Below, piece by piece: positions 8,413 to 17,270 of a DNA stretch of 64,000 nt. The first letter of the stretch is position 1; each line of letters begins with the position of its first letter. The position numbers were made by a program, and so were the translations under genes. Source of the DNA: Prevotella melaninogenica (lineage in GTDB: Bacteria; Bacteroidota; Bacteroidia; Bacteroidales; Bacteroidaceae); the NCBI RefSeq assembly GCF_013267595.1, contig NZ_CP054011.1, positions 1,006,147 through 1,070,146 of the forward strand, given 5' to 3'. The notes beneath the pieces are model-generated. The model worked only from the letters and a program-made list of their open reading frames with translations, made no database searches and was not told the DNA's origin.

Positions 8413-10163
8413 ATTAACAACAACAGGAATGTATCATGACTTCCTTTTGCTCTTCCCTTGGGGTATTCTTATCGTGTTGCTCGTATCACTTGTGGTAGCT
8501 GAGCTACTGACTCCTTTCCTACAATTCTACTTCATTCGTGAGCCAATAAAGGAACGCATGGGCAAAGATGGAAAGCCACACTTCTCTTTCTTAAACCTCA
8601 TACAGAAGTATTACAATAAGCTCATCGACTTCTGTTTCCGCCATCCGTACGGTGTTGTTGGTGTAGCTGTTGTATCGGTCTTAGCTGGTATCGGACTCAT
8701 GGCTATCCTTCCTCAGAAGATGATGCCTACTGCCGAACGCAACCAGTTTGCCGTTGAGATATATCTTCCAACAGGTACACAACTCGATAGGACGAAGGCT
8801 GTAGCAGACTCTTTAGAACATATCTTACGCAAAGACAAGCGTGTTGTGTCTATCGCATCATTTAAGGGTTCTGCCTCACCACGCTTCCAAACATCATACG
8901 CTCCACAGTTCGGTGGGAAGAACTATGCCCAGTTTATCGTCAACACAAAGGATAGCAAGGCTACTGAGGAGGTATTGCACGATTATCGTATGAAGTATGT
9001 TAATGCTTTTCCAGATGCCTACGTACGATTCAAGCAACTCAATTATAGTGCAGAAGGAAACTCTATCGAACTAAGATTGACGGGTGACAACTGGGCACAA
9101 CTGAAGCAGACCGCCGACAGCATAACCGCTCTCTTCCGTGAAAACAACGACCTTATCCTTATACGTAACGATGTGAATGAACCGTTATTGGCAACGAACA
9201 TCAAATTAGACGAGGAGAAGGCAAACCGTATTGGGGCTAATAACTCACTCGTAGAGTTGACCATGGCGACCCGATATAATAATGGTGGAATACCTGTTAC
9301 GACGGTATGGGACGGCGATTATGGAATGCCTGTCGCCTTAAAGAGTAGTAAGGCTGACAATGCAAGTGTAGCAGACATTGCCAATGAACCTATCCCTGTT
9401 GCTGGCGAACTGAAGACTGTTCCATTGCGACAGATTGCAAAGGTGGAACCAAGATGGGAAGATGAACAGATTTGTCACCGTAATGGTAGACGAACGATTA
9501 CCGTCATGGCTGATGTTGTTGATGGCGTAAACGTGATGAATGTCACTACTAAACTACAGAAGCAGATAGATACCGACAAACTACCACAGGGTGTTTCAGC
9601 TGAATGGGGAGGCGAGTACGAACAAGCTAACGAAGCCAATCCACAAATCATAGGTGGATTAATGATTAGCATTGTCATCATCTTCTTCCTCATGTTAGGG
9701 CACTTCCGCAAGATTAGTACAGCCATTTTGCTACTGGGTTCACTCTCGTTAGTAGTCTTGGGAACAGCCTTAGGCGTATTGATACCAAGTGGGAGTTCTC
9801 CATGACGTGTTATCTTGGTGTTGTCTCTCTGATGGATATCCTTGTTCGTAACGCTATCATCATGTACGATTATGCAGAAGACCTGCGTAAGACAGAACAC
9901 CTGACGGCTCACGAAGCCATACAACTGAGTGCGAAGCGCCGTATGCGTCCAATCTTCCTCACCTCAGCAGAGCAGCCTCAATGGGTGTAGCACCAATGAT
10001 GTTAGGTGGCTCTGGTCTATGGGCTCCGATGGGTAATGTCATCTTCTTCGGTACAATGATTACGATGTTATTCATCCTCACCGTCATGCCAATCAGCTAT
10101 TGGCTTGTAATGAGTGGATCGACAAAGAAGCGTGAAAGAAGCCTCATGCTTGAAAACCAATAA
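8413..10163 (+). pseudogene. RND-family efflux transporter, 5'-truncated and frameshifted
   Basis: The remnant covers roughly the second half of an AcrB/MdtB-like inner-membrane pump: a membrane segment (LLLFPWGILIVLLVSLVVAE), the second periplasmic domain, then helices ending SYWLVMSG. The first 450 or so residues are lost at the IS982 end. Two frameshifts follow: near 9779-9795, where the frame stops at 9805 while TKWEFSMTCYLGVVSL continues in another frame, and near 9971, where two surplus bases disrupt LTSAAASMGVAPMML. The coding parts are 8429-9805, 9802-9990 and 9981-10163. The TolC-like gene downstream would have been its outer-membrane partner. Confidence 0.85.
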
Positions 10164-10200
10164 GCCTTCATGAAGTTAGAACAGATGCATGTAAGAGCAG

Positions 10201-10288
10201 TTTCAGTCGTATGGAACTAAAGTTTCAGTTATCTGAAACTACAATTTCAGTCAAGTGAAACTACAGTTTCAGTCGTATAAAACTACTC
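10201..10288. repeat. Four tandem 22-bp units upstream of the TolC-like gene
   Basis: Four successive 22-bp units each begin TTTCAGT and contain (g)AACTA near the end: 10201-10222, 10223-10244, 10245-10266 and 10267-10288. Each unit has a small inverted repeat, TTTCAGT facing CTGAAACT in the second unit. The array sits 84 bases before the TolC-like ORF and could be an operator array or a neutral repeat. Confidence 0.8.
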
Positions 10289-10372
10289 TTACTCACTGAT
10301 ATCTTATCTGAAAATAGGCAATGTAAAACTTATAAGTAATCGTTTTATCAACTTTAAGAAGGTAAGCAAACA

Positions 10373-11710
10373 ATGAAAAAGAACATTATATTAGGACTCT
10401 CACTCGTAATGAGTCTCACCGCAAATGCCCAACAAACACTCACGCTTCAGCAAGTTAAGGAGCGTGCTGTGGCACATAATATCAGTATGAGAACGGCTGA
10501 TAATGCTATTCTCCAAGCTCGCGAACAGAAGAAGGAAGCCTTTATGAACTACTTTCCGCAGGTAAATGCTGTTGGCTTAGGGCTCAAGTCTACAACGGAT
10601 ATGATGAAGACTGAGGTTAAAGTATCAGAACTCTTACCTTCGTCTATCGCATCAGCATTACCAAGTAGTATGGCTTCAATGATACCCTCTACTATTCCTT
10701 TCTCAGCAGTTAACAAAGGACTCATCGCTGGTGTGTCTGCTATTCAACCAGTATTTGCTGGTGGACAGATTGTTAATGGTAACAAACTGGCTAAAATAGG
10801 GGTTGATGTTGCTGAATTGCAAAAGCACGTATCTGCCAATACAGTGGAACTTACAGCCGAGCAATACTACTGGCAAATCATCTCACTAAAGGAGAAACAG
10901 AAAACAATCAATGCGGTGAGCGACATGCTAAAAAACCTTGAGAAAGATGCAGATGCAGCTGTGAAAGCTGGCGTGGGGATGCGTAATGACCTCCTACAGG
11001 TGCAGTTGAAGGAGAATGAACTTGAGAGTAACAAACTGAAACTCGAGAATGGTTTGAAGCTCGCACGTATGGTCTTGGCACAATACATCGGTGCGGAAGG
11101 TGAGATAGATGTGACTGCGACGATAGACCCCTCAGTACTTCCACCCTATCCTACAATGAAGGTTGACCACAAGGCTGCCGTTGCAACAACATCTGAATAT
11201 CAGTTGTTAGAGAAGAACGTTGAGGCTACAACGTTACAACGCAAGATGGAAGAAGGCAAACGACTACCAACAGTTGGAGTGGGTGTAGGGTATAACTACT
11301 ATAACTTAGGGAGTGGAATGAAGAATAACTTCGGGGCTGTCTTCGCTACAGTGTCTATCCCTATCTCTCAATGGTGGAGCGGTTCACATGCTATCAAACC
11401 TAAGAAGTTAGCAGAAGAGAATGCTCGCCAGCAATTATCCGACAACTCACAACTGCTCGCTATCCGTATGCAGAAGAACTGGAACGATGTTGATGATACT
11501 TATAAACAGTTAGTCTTAGCAAAGAAGAGTATCGAACAGAGTGAGGAGAACCTTCGACTCAATCGTAACTTCTATCATGCTGGCACGGTGACAATGAACG
11601 ACCTATTGGATGCACAACAGAAATATCAGCAATGTCACGATAAGTACACTGAGGCATACGCAACACTACAAACTAAGATTGTGGAGTACGAACAAAGCAT
11701 TGGAAAGTAA
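10373..11710 (+). CDS. TolC-like outer-membrane efflux protein
   Basis: 445 residues with a signal peptide (MKKNIILGLSLVMSLTANAQ) and the two-repeat OEP organisation: long alpha-helical stretches (around residues 150-240 and 340-430) separated by short beta segments, ending QTKIVEYEQSIGK. It would form the outer-membrane channel of a tripartite efflux system. The RND pump directly upstream is a pseudogene and no membrane-fusion protein remains in the window, so this channel may be orphaned or may serve another pump. Confidence 0.85.
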   Translation: MKKNIILGLSLVMSLTANAQQTLTLQQVKERAVAHNISMRTADNAILQAREQKKEAFMNYFPQVNAVGLGLKSTTDMMKTEVKVSELLPSSIASALPSSMASMIPSTIPFSAVNKGLIAGVSAIQPVFAGGQIVNGNKLAKIGVDVAELQKHVSANTVELTAEQYYWQIISLKEKQKTINAVSDMLKNLEKDADAAVKAGVGMRNDLLQVQLKENELESNKLKLENGLKLARMVLAQYIGAEGEIDVTATIDPSVLPPYPTMKVDHKAAVATTSEYQLLEKNVEATTLQRKMEEGKRLPTVGVGVGYNYYNLGSGMKNNFGAVFATVSIPISQWWSGSHAIKPKKLAEENARQQLSDNSQLLAIRMQKNWNDVDDTYKQLVLAKKSIEQSEENLRLNRNFYHAGTVTMNDLLDAQQKYQQCHDKYTEAYATLQTKIVEYEQSIGK

Positions 11711-11713
11711 ACA

Positions 11714-11755
11714 GAGGAAGGGGATGTGTCTATTGATTGACACATCCCCTTCCTC
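11714..11755. terminator. Bidirectional terminator hairpin
   Basis: A perfect 17-bp stem (GAGGAAGGGGATGTGTC, 11714-11730, with its complement at 11739-11755) and an 8-base loop lie between the convergent TolC-like and yhhQ genes. Confidence 0.85.
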
Positions 11756-11779
11756 ATTTACTCCTTTGTTCCTTTATGT

Positions 11780-12472
11780 TTATTGCAAAGAGAAAATCTT
11801 CCAAATGCTATAGTTCACACCATTGTCATAAACATCTTCGCCTTCATGTTGCTTTAACTTCTTCACTACACGAATAGTGATAGGCAAAGCTATTACCTCG
11901 TAAAGCGTCTTTAAGACCACCTGCCAGAGCATTAGTTTTGGCAATTCAGGAGTTGGAACAACGCCACCCAACGCCAAAGGGAAGAAGATGAGAGAGTCAA
12001 GACTCTCACCAGCAATGGTACTCAAGATGGCACGCCATGAGAAATGACGACCTCCATCACGTAGTTTCATCTTACTCATGACGTAGGCATTAGCAAATGA
12101 ACCCACGATGAAAGCTATGAAAGAAGCCGCTGCCACACGTGGAGCAAGACCAAAGATAGCATGGAAACCCGCTTCATTCGTCCAATAAGAGGCACCAGGT
12201 ATCCAGTCACATAACGCTCCCATTGCCACAAAAAAGAAGTTCATCGCAAAACCCGTCCATATCAACAGACGTGCCTTCTGAAAGCCCCAAACCTCACAGA
12301 CACAATCGTTGATGATGTAAGAGATTGGGAAGACGATGAGTCCACCTGTCAATGAGATACCTAACACAGAGATTTGCTTTGTCTCGAGGATGTTTGCCGC
12401 AATAAGGCAAACACAAAAGAGGATACTGAAAAGCATAAACAGCACACTCACTTGTTGTTTACTTTTTGTCAT
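11780..12472 (-). CDS. yhhQ: Queuosine precursor transporter YhhQ
   Basis: 230 residues, VUT/YhhQ family (formerly DUF165), an integral membrane protein that imports a queuosine precursor such as preQ0 or preQ1 for tRNA modification. Visible features: an N-terminal helix (VSVLFMLFSILFCVCLIAAN), the family block GGLIVFPISYIINDCVCEV, and further helices ending near residue 215. Length is normal. The 5' leader holds a preQ1-I riboswitch just before the ATG, which independently supports the substrate. It is a single-gene unit, convergent with the TolC-like gene. Confidence 0.9.
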   Translation of the reverse strand: MTKSKQQVSVLFMLFSILFCVCLIAANILETKQISVLGISLTGGLIVFPISYIINDCVCEVWGFQKARLLIWTGFAMNFFFVAMGALCDWIPGASYWTNEAGFHAIFGLAPRVAAASFIAFIVGSFANAYVMSKMKLRDGGRHFSWRAILSTIAGESLDSLIFFPLALGGVVPTPELPKLMLWQVVLKTLYEVIALPITIRVVKKLKQHEGEDVYDNGVNYSIWKIFSLQ

Positions 12473-12473
12473 T

Positions 12474-12512
12474 GTCTTGTTTTGTTAAAGGGGGTTGATC
12501 AAGTACCCCTAT
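12474..12512 (-). promoter_or_regulatory. preQ1 class I riboswitch before yhhQ
   Basis: Read on the minus strand, the leader shows the H-type pseudoknot of preQ1-I: stem P1 AGGGG with CCCCCU, a loop holding CUUG, an A-rich tail UUUAACAAAA, then CAAG, which can pair with CUUG as P2. The tail AACAAAACAAG matches the Thermoanaerobacter tengcongensis preQ1-I aptamer as I remember it. The ATG follows four bases after CAAG, so ligand binding should hide the translation start. Confidence 0.8.
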
Positions 12513-12527
12513 TTAATTAAGTGGCTA

Positions 12528-12535
12528 CAAAGGTA
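12528..12535 (-). promoter_or_regulatory. Bacteroidota -7 box for yhhQ
   Basis: TACCTTTG fits TAnnTTTG and would start the transcript about 10 bases before the riboswitch. No TTTG box is found at the ideal distance, so the call rests on the -7 element and position. Confidence 0.5.
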
Positions 12536-12701
12536 CACATTTTTATCCAAATAGCCTTAACTTCTGTGGAAAAAGAAAAGTGTATTAAAACACTGAACTA
12601 CAAGAACAGACGCTCTGCCTGCCGATAGAATCAGTATTCTAACACACTTAAATTATACAATATAAGTTTAGACGTAGCTAAAACTATATTACTTATTTAG
12701 C

Positions 12702-12914
12702 TTAATCTTCCCAAGGAGTGAATGCAATTTCGCCCCATTCGTTTTCTTTCGCTTCAAAACCATCTACTCCACCTGTTTCACCTCTGTCACCAGGTTTAGG
12801 ATTAGTTGGCTCTACTGGTACACCACTATGGTTACCAAAATGATTGTCAAGAATGTCACCATTAACATTCAGCACTACCTTCTCACTCTGAGGAGCTATA
12901 TATATCTTCTTCAT
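12702..12914 (-). CDS. Small 70-residue protein beside a secreted protein
   Basis: Not a characterised family. It begins MKKIYIAPQSEKVVLNVNGD and has an acidic, glycine-rich tail (GDRGETGGVDGFEAKENEW). The N-terminal pattern K-x-YI-x-P-x5-V is shared with the 70-residue ORF at 39847-40059, which also neighbours a cell-surface protein. Its ATG lies 15 bases after the stop of the upstream secreted-protein gene, so the two should be cotranscribed. No signal peptide is visible. Confidence 0.65.
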   Translation of the reverse strand: MKKIYIAPQSEKVVLNVNGDILDNHFGNHSGVPVEPTNPKPGDRGETGGVDGFEAKENEWGEIAFTPWED

Positions 12915-12929
12915 AATTGTACTCCCTTC

Positions 12930-14603
12930 TTACTTAATTACAACCTTCTTACCATTCACGATATAGACACCACGAGTTGGGTTCTCTACATGACGACCCT
13001 GTAAGTCATAGTAAACGCCATCCTCTGTGCTATGCCTTGAGTTTTCGATAGTCTCAATACCAGTTGTACCACCGTCCTCGAACTCTAAGACAAAGCCCTT
13101 AGCTTGTGCCTCAGCATTGGTAAGTACAAGGAAAGCCTTGTTACCTGGGATTGTTGTCACAGTATTATTCAGTTTATAGAAACCAATTGGGTTTCTGCTA
13201 TCAGCGGTGTTGATATTGAAAGCACGGATATTATCACGTGTTACATTGCGTTCTGCTCCAGTACCATCCTTTACGGTCAAGCCATTGATAGCCTCTCCAA
13301 AGAATGTTCCGCAAAGACGGTTATTGCTTGTCTCAGGTTTTTCATCACCTGTAGGTAACAACTGATTATCAGCAGGATTTGTTGAGTTACACTCCAATAC
13401 GACAGCAGTCTGAGCTGGAACGATATCGCCTTGTTGAGCAAGTTTCTTCACTTTTGCGAAATAATAACCCTCTGCATTCTTAGCATTAACACCCTCTATA
13501 GTATAAGCAACTACGTCACCTTTAATCTCAAATGGGAAGTCTACATAGAGTGTAGTATAATATTTACCATCTCTACCTTTCATATTAGTAGAAGGCTTTA
13601 CACCAAAGTAATTTGTGTCGTCAACCTTTTCAAGAATCCACATAGCAGCATCTCCAGTTACAGGAAGCTCTGGACCATACCACTGATCAGTGGTATTATT
13701 ATTTACAAAGTCAAACTTTGGTGCAGCTCCATCATATTCATTATGAGATGTACCTGTTGGATTTGCTGGATCATATGCCTTATTAGCAACTGTAATCTTC
13801 TTCAGTCCACCAGACATTAGATAGTAAGTCTGTCCTTGATTAATACGATCAGCATTAATATATCGCTTAACAACGTTTGCTATATCAGTACCTGCGTATG
13901 GGCTACTTTCTATCTTTGCCAATGCAAGTTTCAAGACCTCATCCCATACTTTATCTGGGTTATTTGCTTCTAAAGCATTGTACAAACCCATTGATACACC
14001 TTTCACTGCTGTCTTAACAGAAGGACCAAAAAGTAGCCCCAAGGCTCCTGTTGTATAATTTTTATAGAAAGAACAAACTGGCTCCATTGATGGAACTGTC
14101 GCAAAAGCATAGTAAGCAGTACGTCCATCAGATGTGGTAACAGGCTTCATATGCATCTCCAAATCCCACTGTCCAATAACCTCTGAATTAATAGCCGTAT
14201 AAGCTAATTCGCCCTTTAACACTCCAAGCTTTGTCTTTAACTTATTCTCCAAAGCTTTCTTTACTTGGTCAATGGCAGGGTTCAAATAAGCATTAATCAC
14301 ATCAACACCCTGTGAACGTAGTGTTGTTACATCAAGCCAATCAGCATTAGTTCTGCTTGTAGCCGTCTTGAGGTGAATAACTGTACCAGGCAATGTGGTT
14401 GCATCAGCCTTAGTGGCATTAGGCTGCGCCGCAATCTTACCAGTTACAAAAACATACTGCTTGCCATCGGTACGCTGACGAGCATTTACAATACGATAAT
14501 AACCATCATTTGGTTTTGTTACAGCAGCTGGTCCTTGAGCTGACGCAGCTACAGAAAAGAATCCTAACACAAATATCAGGACTGAATGTAAATGTTTAAC
14601 CAT
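12930..14603 (-). CDS. Secreted protein with type IX-style C-terminal tail
   Basis: About 557 residues from the chosen start. The frame opens at 14663, but a Met at 14603 begins a clear signal peptide (MVKHLHSVLIFVLGFFSVAA, then SAQ) and the -7 box at 14665-14672 puts the transcript start near 14658, which excludes the first ATG. The middle is not recognised. The end (DGVYYDLQGRHVENPTRG, then VYIVNGKKVVIK) is the tail found on many Prevotella surface proteins and resembles a type IX secretion sorting domain. It is followed by the 70-residue small protein. Confidence 0.75.
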   Translation of the reverse strand: MVKHLHSVLIFVLGFFSVAASAQGPAAVTKPNDGYYRIVNARQRTDGKQYVFVTGKIAAQPNATKADATTLPGTVIHLKTATSRTNADWLDVTTLRSQGVDVINAYLNPAIDQVKKALENKLKTKLGVLKGELAYTAINSEVIGQWDLEMHMKPVTTSDGRTAYYAFATVPSMEPVCSFYKNYTTGALGLLFGPSVKTAVKGVSMGLYNALEANNPDKVWDEVLKLALAKIESSPYAGTDIANVVKRYINADRINQGQTYYLMSGGLKKITVANKAYDPANPTGTSHNEYDGAAPKFDFVNNNTTDQWYGPELPVTGDAAMWILEKVDDTNYFGVKPSTNMKGRDGKYYTTLYVDFPFEIKGDVVAYTIEGVNAKNAEGYYFAKVKKLAQQGDIVPAQTAVVLECNSTNPADNQLLPTGDEKPETSNNRLCGTFFGEAINGLTVKDGTGAERNVTRDNIRAFNINTADSRNPIGFYKLNNTVTTIPGNKAFLVLTNAEAQAKGFVLEFEDGGTTGIETIENSRHSTEDGVYYDLQGRHVENPTRGVYIVNGKKVVIK

Positions 14604-14664
14604 AAAGTTTATATTATATAAGAGTTTTTTAGCTGATAAGTCCATCCTCTCTAATTCAGCCATG

Positions 14665-14672
14665 CAAAAATA
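14665..14672 (-). promoter_or_regulatory. -7 box for the secreted-protein gene
   Basis: TATTTTTG on the minus strand fits TAnnTTTG, with TTTG at 14695-14698, 22 bases upstream. It places the transcript start about 55 bases before the Met at 14603. Confidence 0.45.
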
Positions 14673-14944
14673 ACACTTTATGCAAAAAATAATACAAAAA
14701 AGTATGTATTATTAATAAATATTCAACATAACATAACCTTCATACCTCGTATTTTTAATATCTTTGCAATACTTTTATAGACAGAACTTTTTAATACAGA
14801 TATTAACGACCTATATTTATATTTACAAAAAATTCACTTATTATAACCATATGAAAGCATCATTAAACTCGCACTCATGGCATATTCAACATTCCAAATT
14901 ATATGTAAAAAGGTCGTAAACGCATAAAAAAACATAATTTACCA
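14673..14944. other. Divergent intergenic region
   Basis: AT-rich spacer between two divergent genes. Apart from the two promoters at its ends it has one unpaired TATCTTTG (14759-14766, plus strand) without a matching -33 box. No gene or strong hairpin is seen. Confidence 0.5.
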
Positions 14945-14973
14945 TTGTGATAAGCAGAAATTCATTACTTTTG
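14945..14973 (+). promoter_or_regulatory. Promoter for the TlpA-like gene
   Basis: TTG at 14945-14947 and TACTTTTG at 14966-14973, 18 bases apart, match the Bacteroidota -33/-7 pattern. The transcript would begin about 20 bases before the chosen ATG. Confidence 0.6.
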
Positions 14974-14998
14974 TAGCCTTATCAAAAGAATGATTAAC

Positions 14999-15835
14999 AT
15001 GAAGAAGATTATTTTAATGACAGCGTTGGCTACAACTGTTTTCACTGCAAATGCGCAGGACATCAAGCCATACGAAGAGAAAATGTCTCAGATAGAGACA
15101 CAGTATAAATCACTTGAGGCAGCCTATCAGGCTTTCGGCAAGAAAGACCCTACAACCTTCACAGAGGCAGATAAAGCTAAGTTAAACGAAATCATGGTGA
15201 AAGCCGACTCGCTTTACAATGTACAGAAGAATACTGCTTTAGAGATTGCAAGGAAGTTTAAAGATACAAAGTTCCCAGCAAAATACGTTGCTAAAATCAT
15301 GTATGACCTTGAGTTTGATGAACTAAAAGAACTTTGCGATCCTAACACAGGCTACTACAATGAGGCAGAAATGACAAAGCCAAAGCAGTTATTCGAGTCT
15401 TACAAGTTGCGTCAGCCAGGTTCTATGTATAAAGACCTCACAATGCAAGACCTCAATGGTAAGCAGGTAAAGCTTAGCGATTGGGTTGGTAAAGGCAAGT
15501 ATGTATTGGTAGATTTCTGGGCAAGTTGGTGTGGTCCATGCCGTGCAGAAATGCCAAACGTTGTAGCAGCTTACAAGCGTTTTAAGGACAAAGGTCTGGA
15601 GATTATTGGCATCAGTTTCGACAACAAGAAACTGCAATGGTCAGCTGCCGTTGAGAAATTAGGTATGACTTGGCCTCAGATGTCAGACCTCAAGGGCTGG
15701 GAGTCGAGTGCAGCAGCTGTCTATGGTATCCGCAGTATTCCTTCTAACATCCTCGTCGACCCACAGGGTAAGATTGTAGCAATGGACCTCCGTGAGAACA
15801 GATTGCAGGAAGTATTGGCTGAGAAGTTGAAATAA
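14999..15835 (+). CDS. TlpA-like thioredoxin-fold protein, exported
   Basis: 278 residues from the ATG that begins the signal peptide (MKKIILMTALATTVFTANAQ); an ATG at 14990 adds only three residues. The N-terminal half is a helical DUF4369-like or spacer region, the C-terminal half (from about residue 140) an AhpC/TSA-TlpA thioredoxin domain with the redox motif WCGPC near residue 177 and the cis-Pro loop SIPSNILVDPQG. It should reduce or isomerise disulfides in the periplasm. It stands alone between its own promoter and a terminator. Confidence 0.9.
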   Translation: MKKIILMTALATTVFTANAQDIKPYEEKMSQIETQYKSLEAAYQAFGKKDPTTFTEADKAKLNEIMVKADSLYNVQKNTALEIARKFKDTKFPAKYVAKIMYDLEFDELKELCDPNTGYYNEAEMTKPKQLFESYKLRQPGSMYKDLTMQDLNGKQVKLSDWVGKGKYVLVDFWASWCGPCRAEMPNVVAAYKRFKDKGLEIIGISFDNKKLQWSAAVEKLGMTWPQMSDLKGWESSAAAVYGIRSIPSNILVDPQGKIVAMDLRENRLQEVLAEKLK

Positions 15836-15956
15836 GAGAAAAGTAATGGTGTGAAAAACAAAAGCCTAAAAGTATAAAAGCTTTTGTAAACTCACTCGAG
15901 GAAGTGGCAAGTTTGTGCCGGACACTCCGAAATTTCACATCATATAGACATAAAAG

Positions 15957-16005
15957 AAGAGTCATATCTAACTCTAATCATGAGTTCAGATATGACTCTT
16001 TTTCT
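15957..16005 (+). terminator. Terminator after the TlpA-like gene
   Basis: Stem AAGAGTCATATCT (15957-15969) pairs with AGATATGACTCTT (15988-16000), followed by a T run. Confidence 0.8.
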
Positions 16006-16114
16006 TGAATTAAGTATATTGTACTCCAATAAGTCTTTTCTACATAATGCTTATACAGCGCTTTACTAATAAGAAGTTGACTCCACCATAACAATCTTTT
16101 GCCTGACAATTAAC

Positions 16115-16192
16115 GCTAAACACTATCCGTGTTAACCATTAGCACAACACGTGCTGAGCATCAACACAACACGTGCTGTGCATCAACACATC
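16115..16192. repeat. 22-bp unit array (family 2), three units plus a 12-base part unit
   Basis: Units at 16115-16136 (degenerate), 16137-16158 and 16159-16180 share CATyA-CACAACACGTGCTG; a 12-base part unit CATCAACACATC follows at 16181-16192, then cgaaaaagatgg. Related arrays with the same period and the same truncated ending occur at 45987-46042 and 54424-54501. Each unit holds the palindromic core CACGTG or a variant. Confidence 0.75.
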
Positions 16193-16285
16193 CGAAAAAG
16201 ATGGGTAGTTACTGATAAGTCAATAGTATCTTGTTTCTTTGCTTTAGCTCAAAAGCAACCTTCTAAGCTAAAGCAAAGGAATAAA

Positions 16286-17221
16286 TTATAGTAAGGAATA
16301 GATATAACCTACAAACACAGCCGTAAGCACAGCTCCCTCCCATCGTTCAATCTTATACTTCGTAAACGAGAAAAGCCATACAAGCATGATTGAGATAACC
16401 AGTATAGAAAGGTCTATATAAGTAATACCTTTCAATGTCATTGGGGTTATCATACCCGTAATACCAAGGATAGCAAGAATGTTAAACACATTAGAACCAA
16501 GTGCATTTCCTATTGCAATACCGCTATTCCCTTTACGAGCTGAAACAACACTTGTAGCCAATTCCGGAAGAGAAGTTCCTCCTGCCACGATTGTTAAACC
16601 TATCACAGCCTCTGACACACCAAGATTTGTTGCAACAGCCGTAGCCCCTTCTACAAACAAGTTACTACCTCCTATCAAACAAAGTAGCCCGACAAGAATC
16701 CATACAACAGACAACCAAGTTGCCATCGGCTTCTTTCCTTCACCCTCTATAGCCTCTTCAGCATCCGCTCCTTGCTTCTTAGCACCTTTAAGTGTCATAT
16801 ACATAAATATGAGGAACATCGCAAAGAGAATACCTGCATCAATCCTACTAATATTCCCGTCAAGGCACATTATCAATAGCAAAGCTGATGCTACAAGCGC
16901 AAAAGGAATATCCTTTCTTACTGTTGTCTCCATAATCGTCATCGGTGCCACCAATGCCGACACACCAACTATAAGTAAAGCATTAAAGATGTTCGAGCCA
17001 ACAATATTACCTACAGCCAAGTCTGACGTTCCCTTCAAGGCAGAAATAAAACTTACACAGAACTCAGGCATACTTGTACCCATTGCAACAATTGTCAATC
17101 CTATCACTATCTGCGGCATCTTCATCTTCTCAGCTACAGCCACAGCACCATCTGTCAAGCGGTCAGCACCCCATAGAACGAGGGCTACACCCACGACAAT
17201 AAATAAAATGTTCAGTAACAT
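16286..17221 (-). CDS. Calcium/sodium antiporter (CaCA family, YrbG-like)
   Basis: 311 residues with about ten membrane helices in two inverted halves. Both alpha-repeats are visible: GLTIVAMGTSMPEFCVS with GNIVGSNIFNALLIVG in the first half, and GLTIVAGGTSLPELATS with GNALGSNVFNILAILG in the second. A hydrophilic loop (KKQGADAEEAIEGEGKK) links them. It exchanges Na+ or H+ for Ca2+ across the inner membrane. Length is typical. It lies 50 bases downstream of the Crp/Fnr-type regulator on the same strand, so the two may be cotranscribed. Confidence 0.92.
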   Translation of the reverse strand: MLLNILFIVVGVALVLWGADRLTDGAVAVAEKMKMPQIVIGLTIVAMGTSMPEFCVSFISALKGTSDLAVGNIVGSNIFNALLIVGVSALVAPMTIMETTVRKDIPFALVASALLLIMCLDGNISRIDAGILFAMFLIFMYMTLKGAKKQGADAEEAIEGEGKKPMATWLSVVWILVGLLCLIGGSNLFVEGATAVATNLGVSEAVIGLTIVAGGTSLPELATSVVSARKGNSGIAIGNALGSNVFNILAILGITGMITPMTLKGITYIDLSILVISIMLVWLFSFTKYKIERWEGAVLTAVFVGYIYSLL

Positions 17222-17270
17222 TAATTCTTAAAATATAGAATAAATAAAATACACTTAAGGGATAGAACGC

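Noticed and set aside
10201..10288. Possible CRISPR array
   Set aside because: Units are contiguous 22-bp tandem repeats with no spacers and no cas genes are present; the same applies to the family-2 arrays.
13104..13820. Plus-strand frames opposite the secreted-protein gene
   Set aside because: Antisense shadows; no promoter, signal or conserved motif.
12936..14603. Gingipain-like or C10 protease identity for the secreted 557-residue protein
   Set aside because: No catalytic motif is recognisable; only the signal peptide and the sorting-like tail are supported.
14759..14766. TATCTTTG as a promoter for a small RNA or the TlpA-like gene
   Set aside because: No -33 box, no terminator or structure following, and a better promoter lies at 14945-14973.
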